Shown: positions 5,177-5,178 of the stretch, one piece after another | Numbering within the stretch: position 1 is the stretch's first letter | Layout: every line of letters begins with the position of its first letter | Assembly: GCA_011372345.1 (NCBI GenBank) | Contig: DRTC01000473.1 | Coordinates: 1-5,178, forward strand | Direction of reading: 5' to 3' | From: Candidatus Cloacimonadota bacterium | GTDB taxonomy: Bacteria; Cloacimonadota; Cloacimonadia; Cloacimonadales; TCS61 | DNA: 5,178 bases | Notes under the pieces: generated by a model | Told to the model about the DNA's origin: nothing | Seen by the model: only the letters and a program-made list of their open reading frames with translations | Database searches by the model: none | Program-made: the position numbers and the translations under genes

Positions 5177-5178
5177 TC

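Noticed and set aside
5051..5178. Open frame from ATG 5051 to the right edge (43 codons)
   Set aside because: No ribosome binding site or recognisable family; it runs through two palindromes and is too short to judge. It could be revisited with the next few hundred bases.

Overview
The window is AT-rich (GC looks well below half by eye) and all genes lie on the + strand. It reads as a chromosomal piece of an anaerobic or micro-aerobic bacterium of the Fibrobacteres-Chlorobi-Bacteroidetes kind. A Cloacimonadota-type genome is my best guess, from the Bat gene order, the stand-alone four-helix-bundle gene and the many short intergenic palindromes. That assignment is inference; there is no rRNA or marker gene here to settle it.

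Layout: (1) 1-476, the 3' part of a YfcE-like metallophosphoesterase whose first few residues lie off the left edge. (2) 532-1518, a MoxR-type AAA+ ATPase. (3) 1519-1737, a non-coding stretch with four stem-loops, a diverged direct repeat and a 3 x 10-bp tandem repeat. (4) 1738-2619, a DUF58 protein with a von Willebrand A (VWA)-like metal site. (5) 2652-3623, a secreted/membrane-anchored protein resembling the BatD/DUF4381 group. (6) 3625-4614, a BatA-type membrane VWA protein. (7) 4645-5001, a four-helix-bundle (S23/23S-intervening-sequence type) protein tightly bracketed by inverted repeats. (8) 5002-5178, non-coding sequence with a 30-bp perfect palindrome and a second palindrome at the right edge.

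Genes 2, 4, 5 and 6 are the front half of a Bat (Bacteroides aerotolerance) operon. In this family the MoxR ATPase is thought to act as a chaperone or remodelling partner for VWA proteins. DUF58 is the soluble VWA-like partner, and the BatD-like and BatA proteins form the inner-membrane part facing the periplasm. The usual continuation (second VWA protein BatB, TPR protein BatC, full-length BatD) is not seen within the window; the four-helix-bundle gene and repeats occupy the place right after batA.

The most unusual feature is structural. Every gene junction carries its own inverted repeat, each with a different sequence. One (3566-3598) has been absorbed into the coding tail of the BatD-like gene. 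The four-helix-bundle gene is flanked by 18-bp arms (17 matches) whose inner ends touch its start and stop codons, and its upstream arm can instead pair with the end of batA, which would hide its ribosome binding site.
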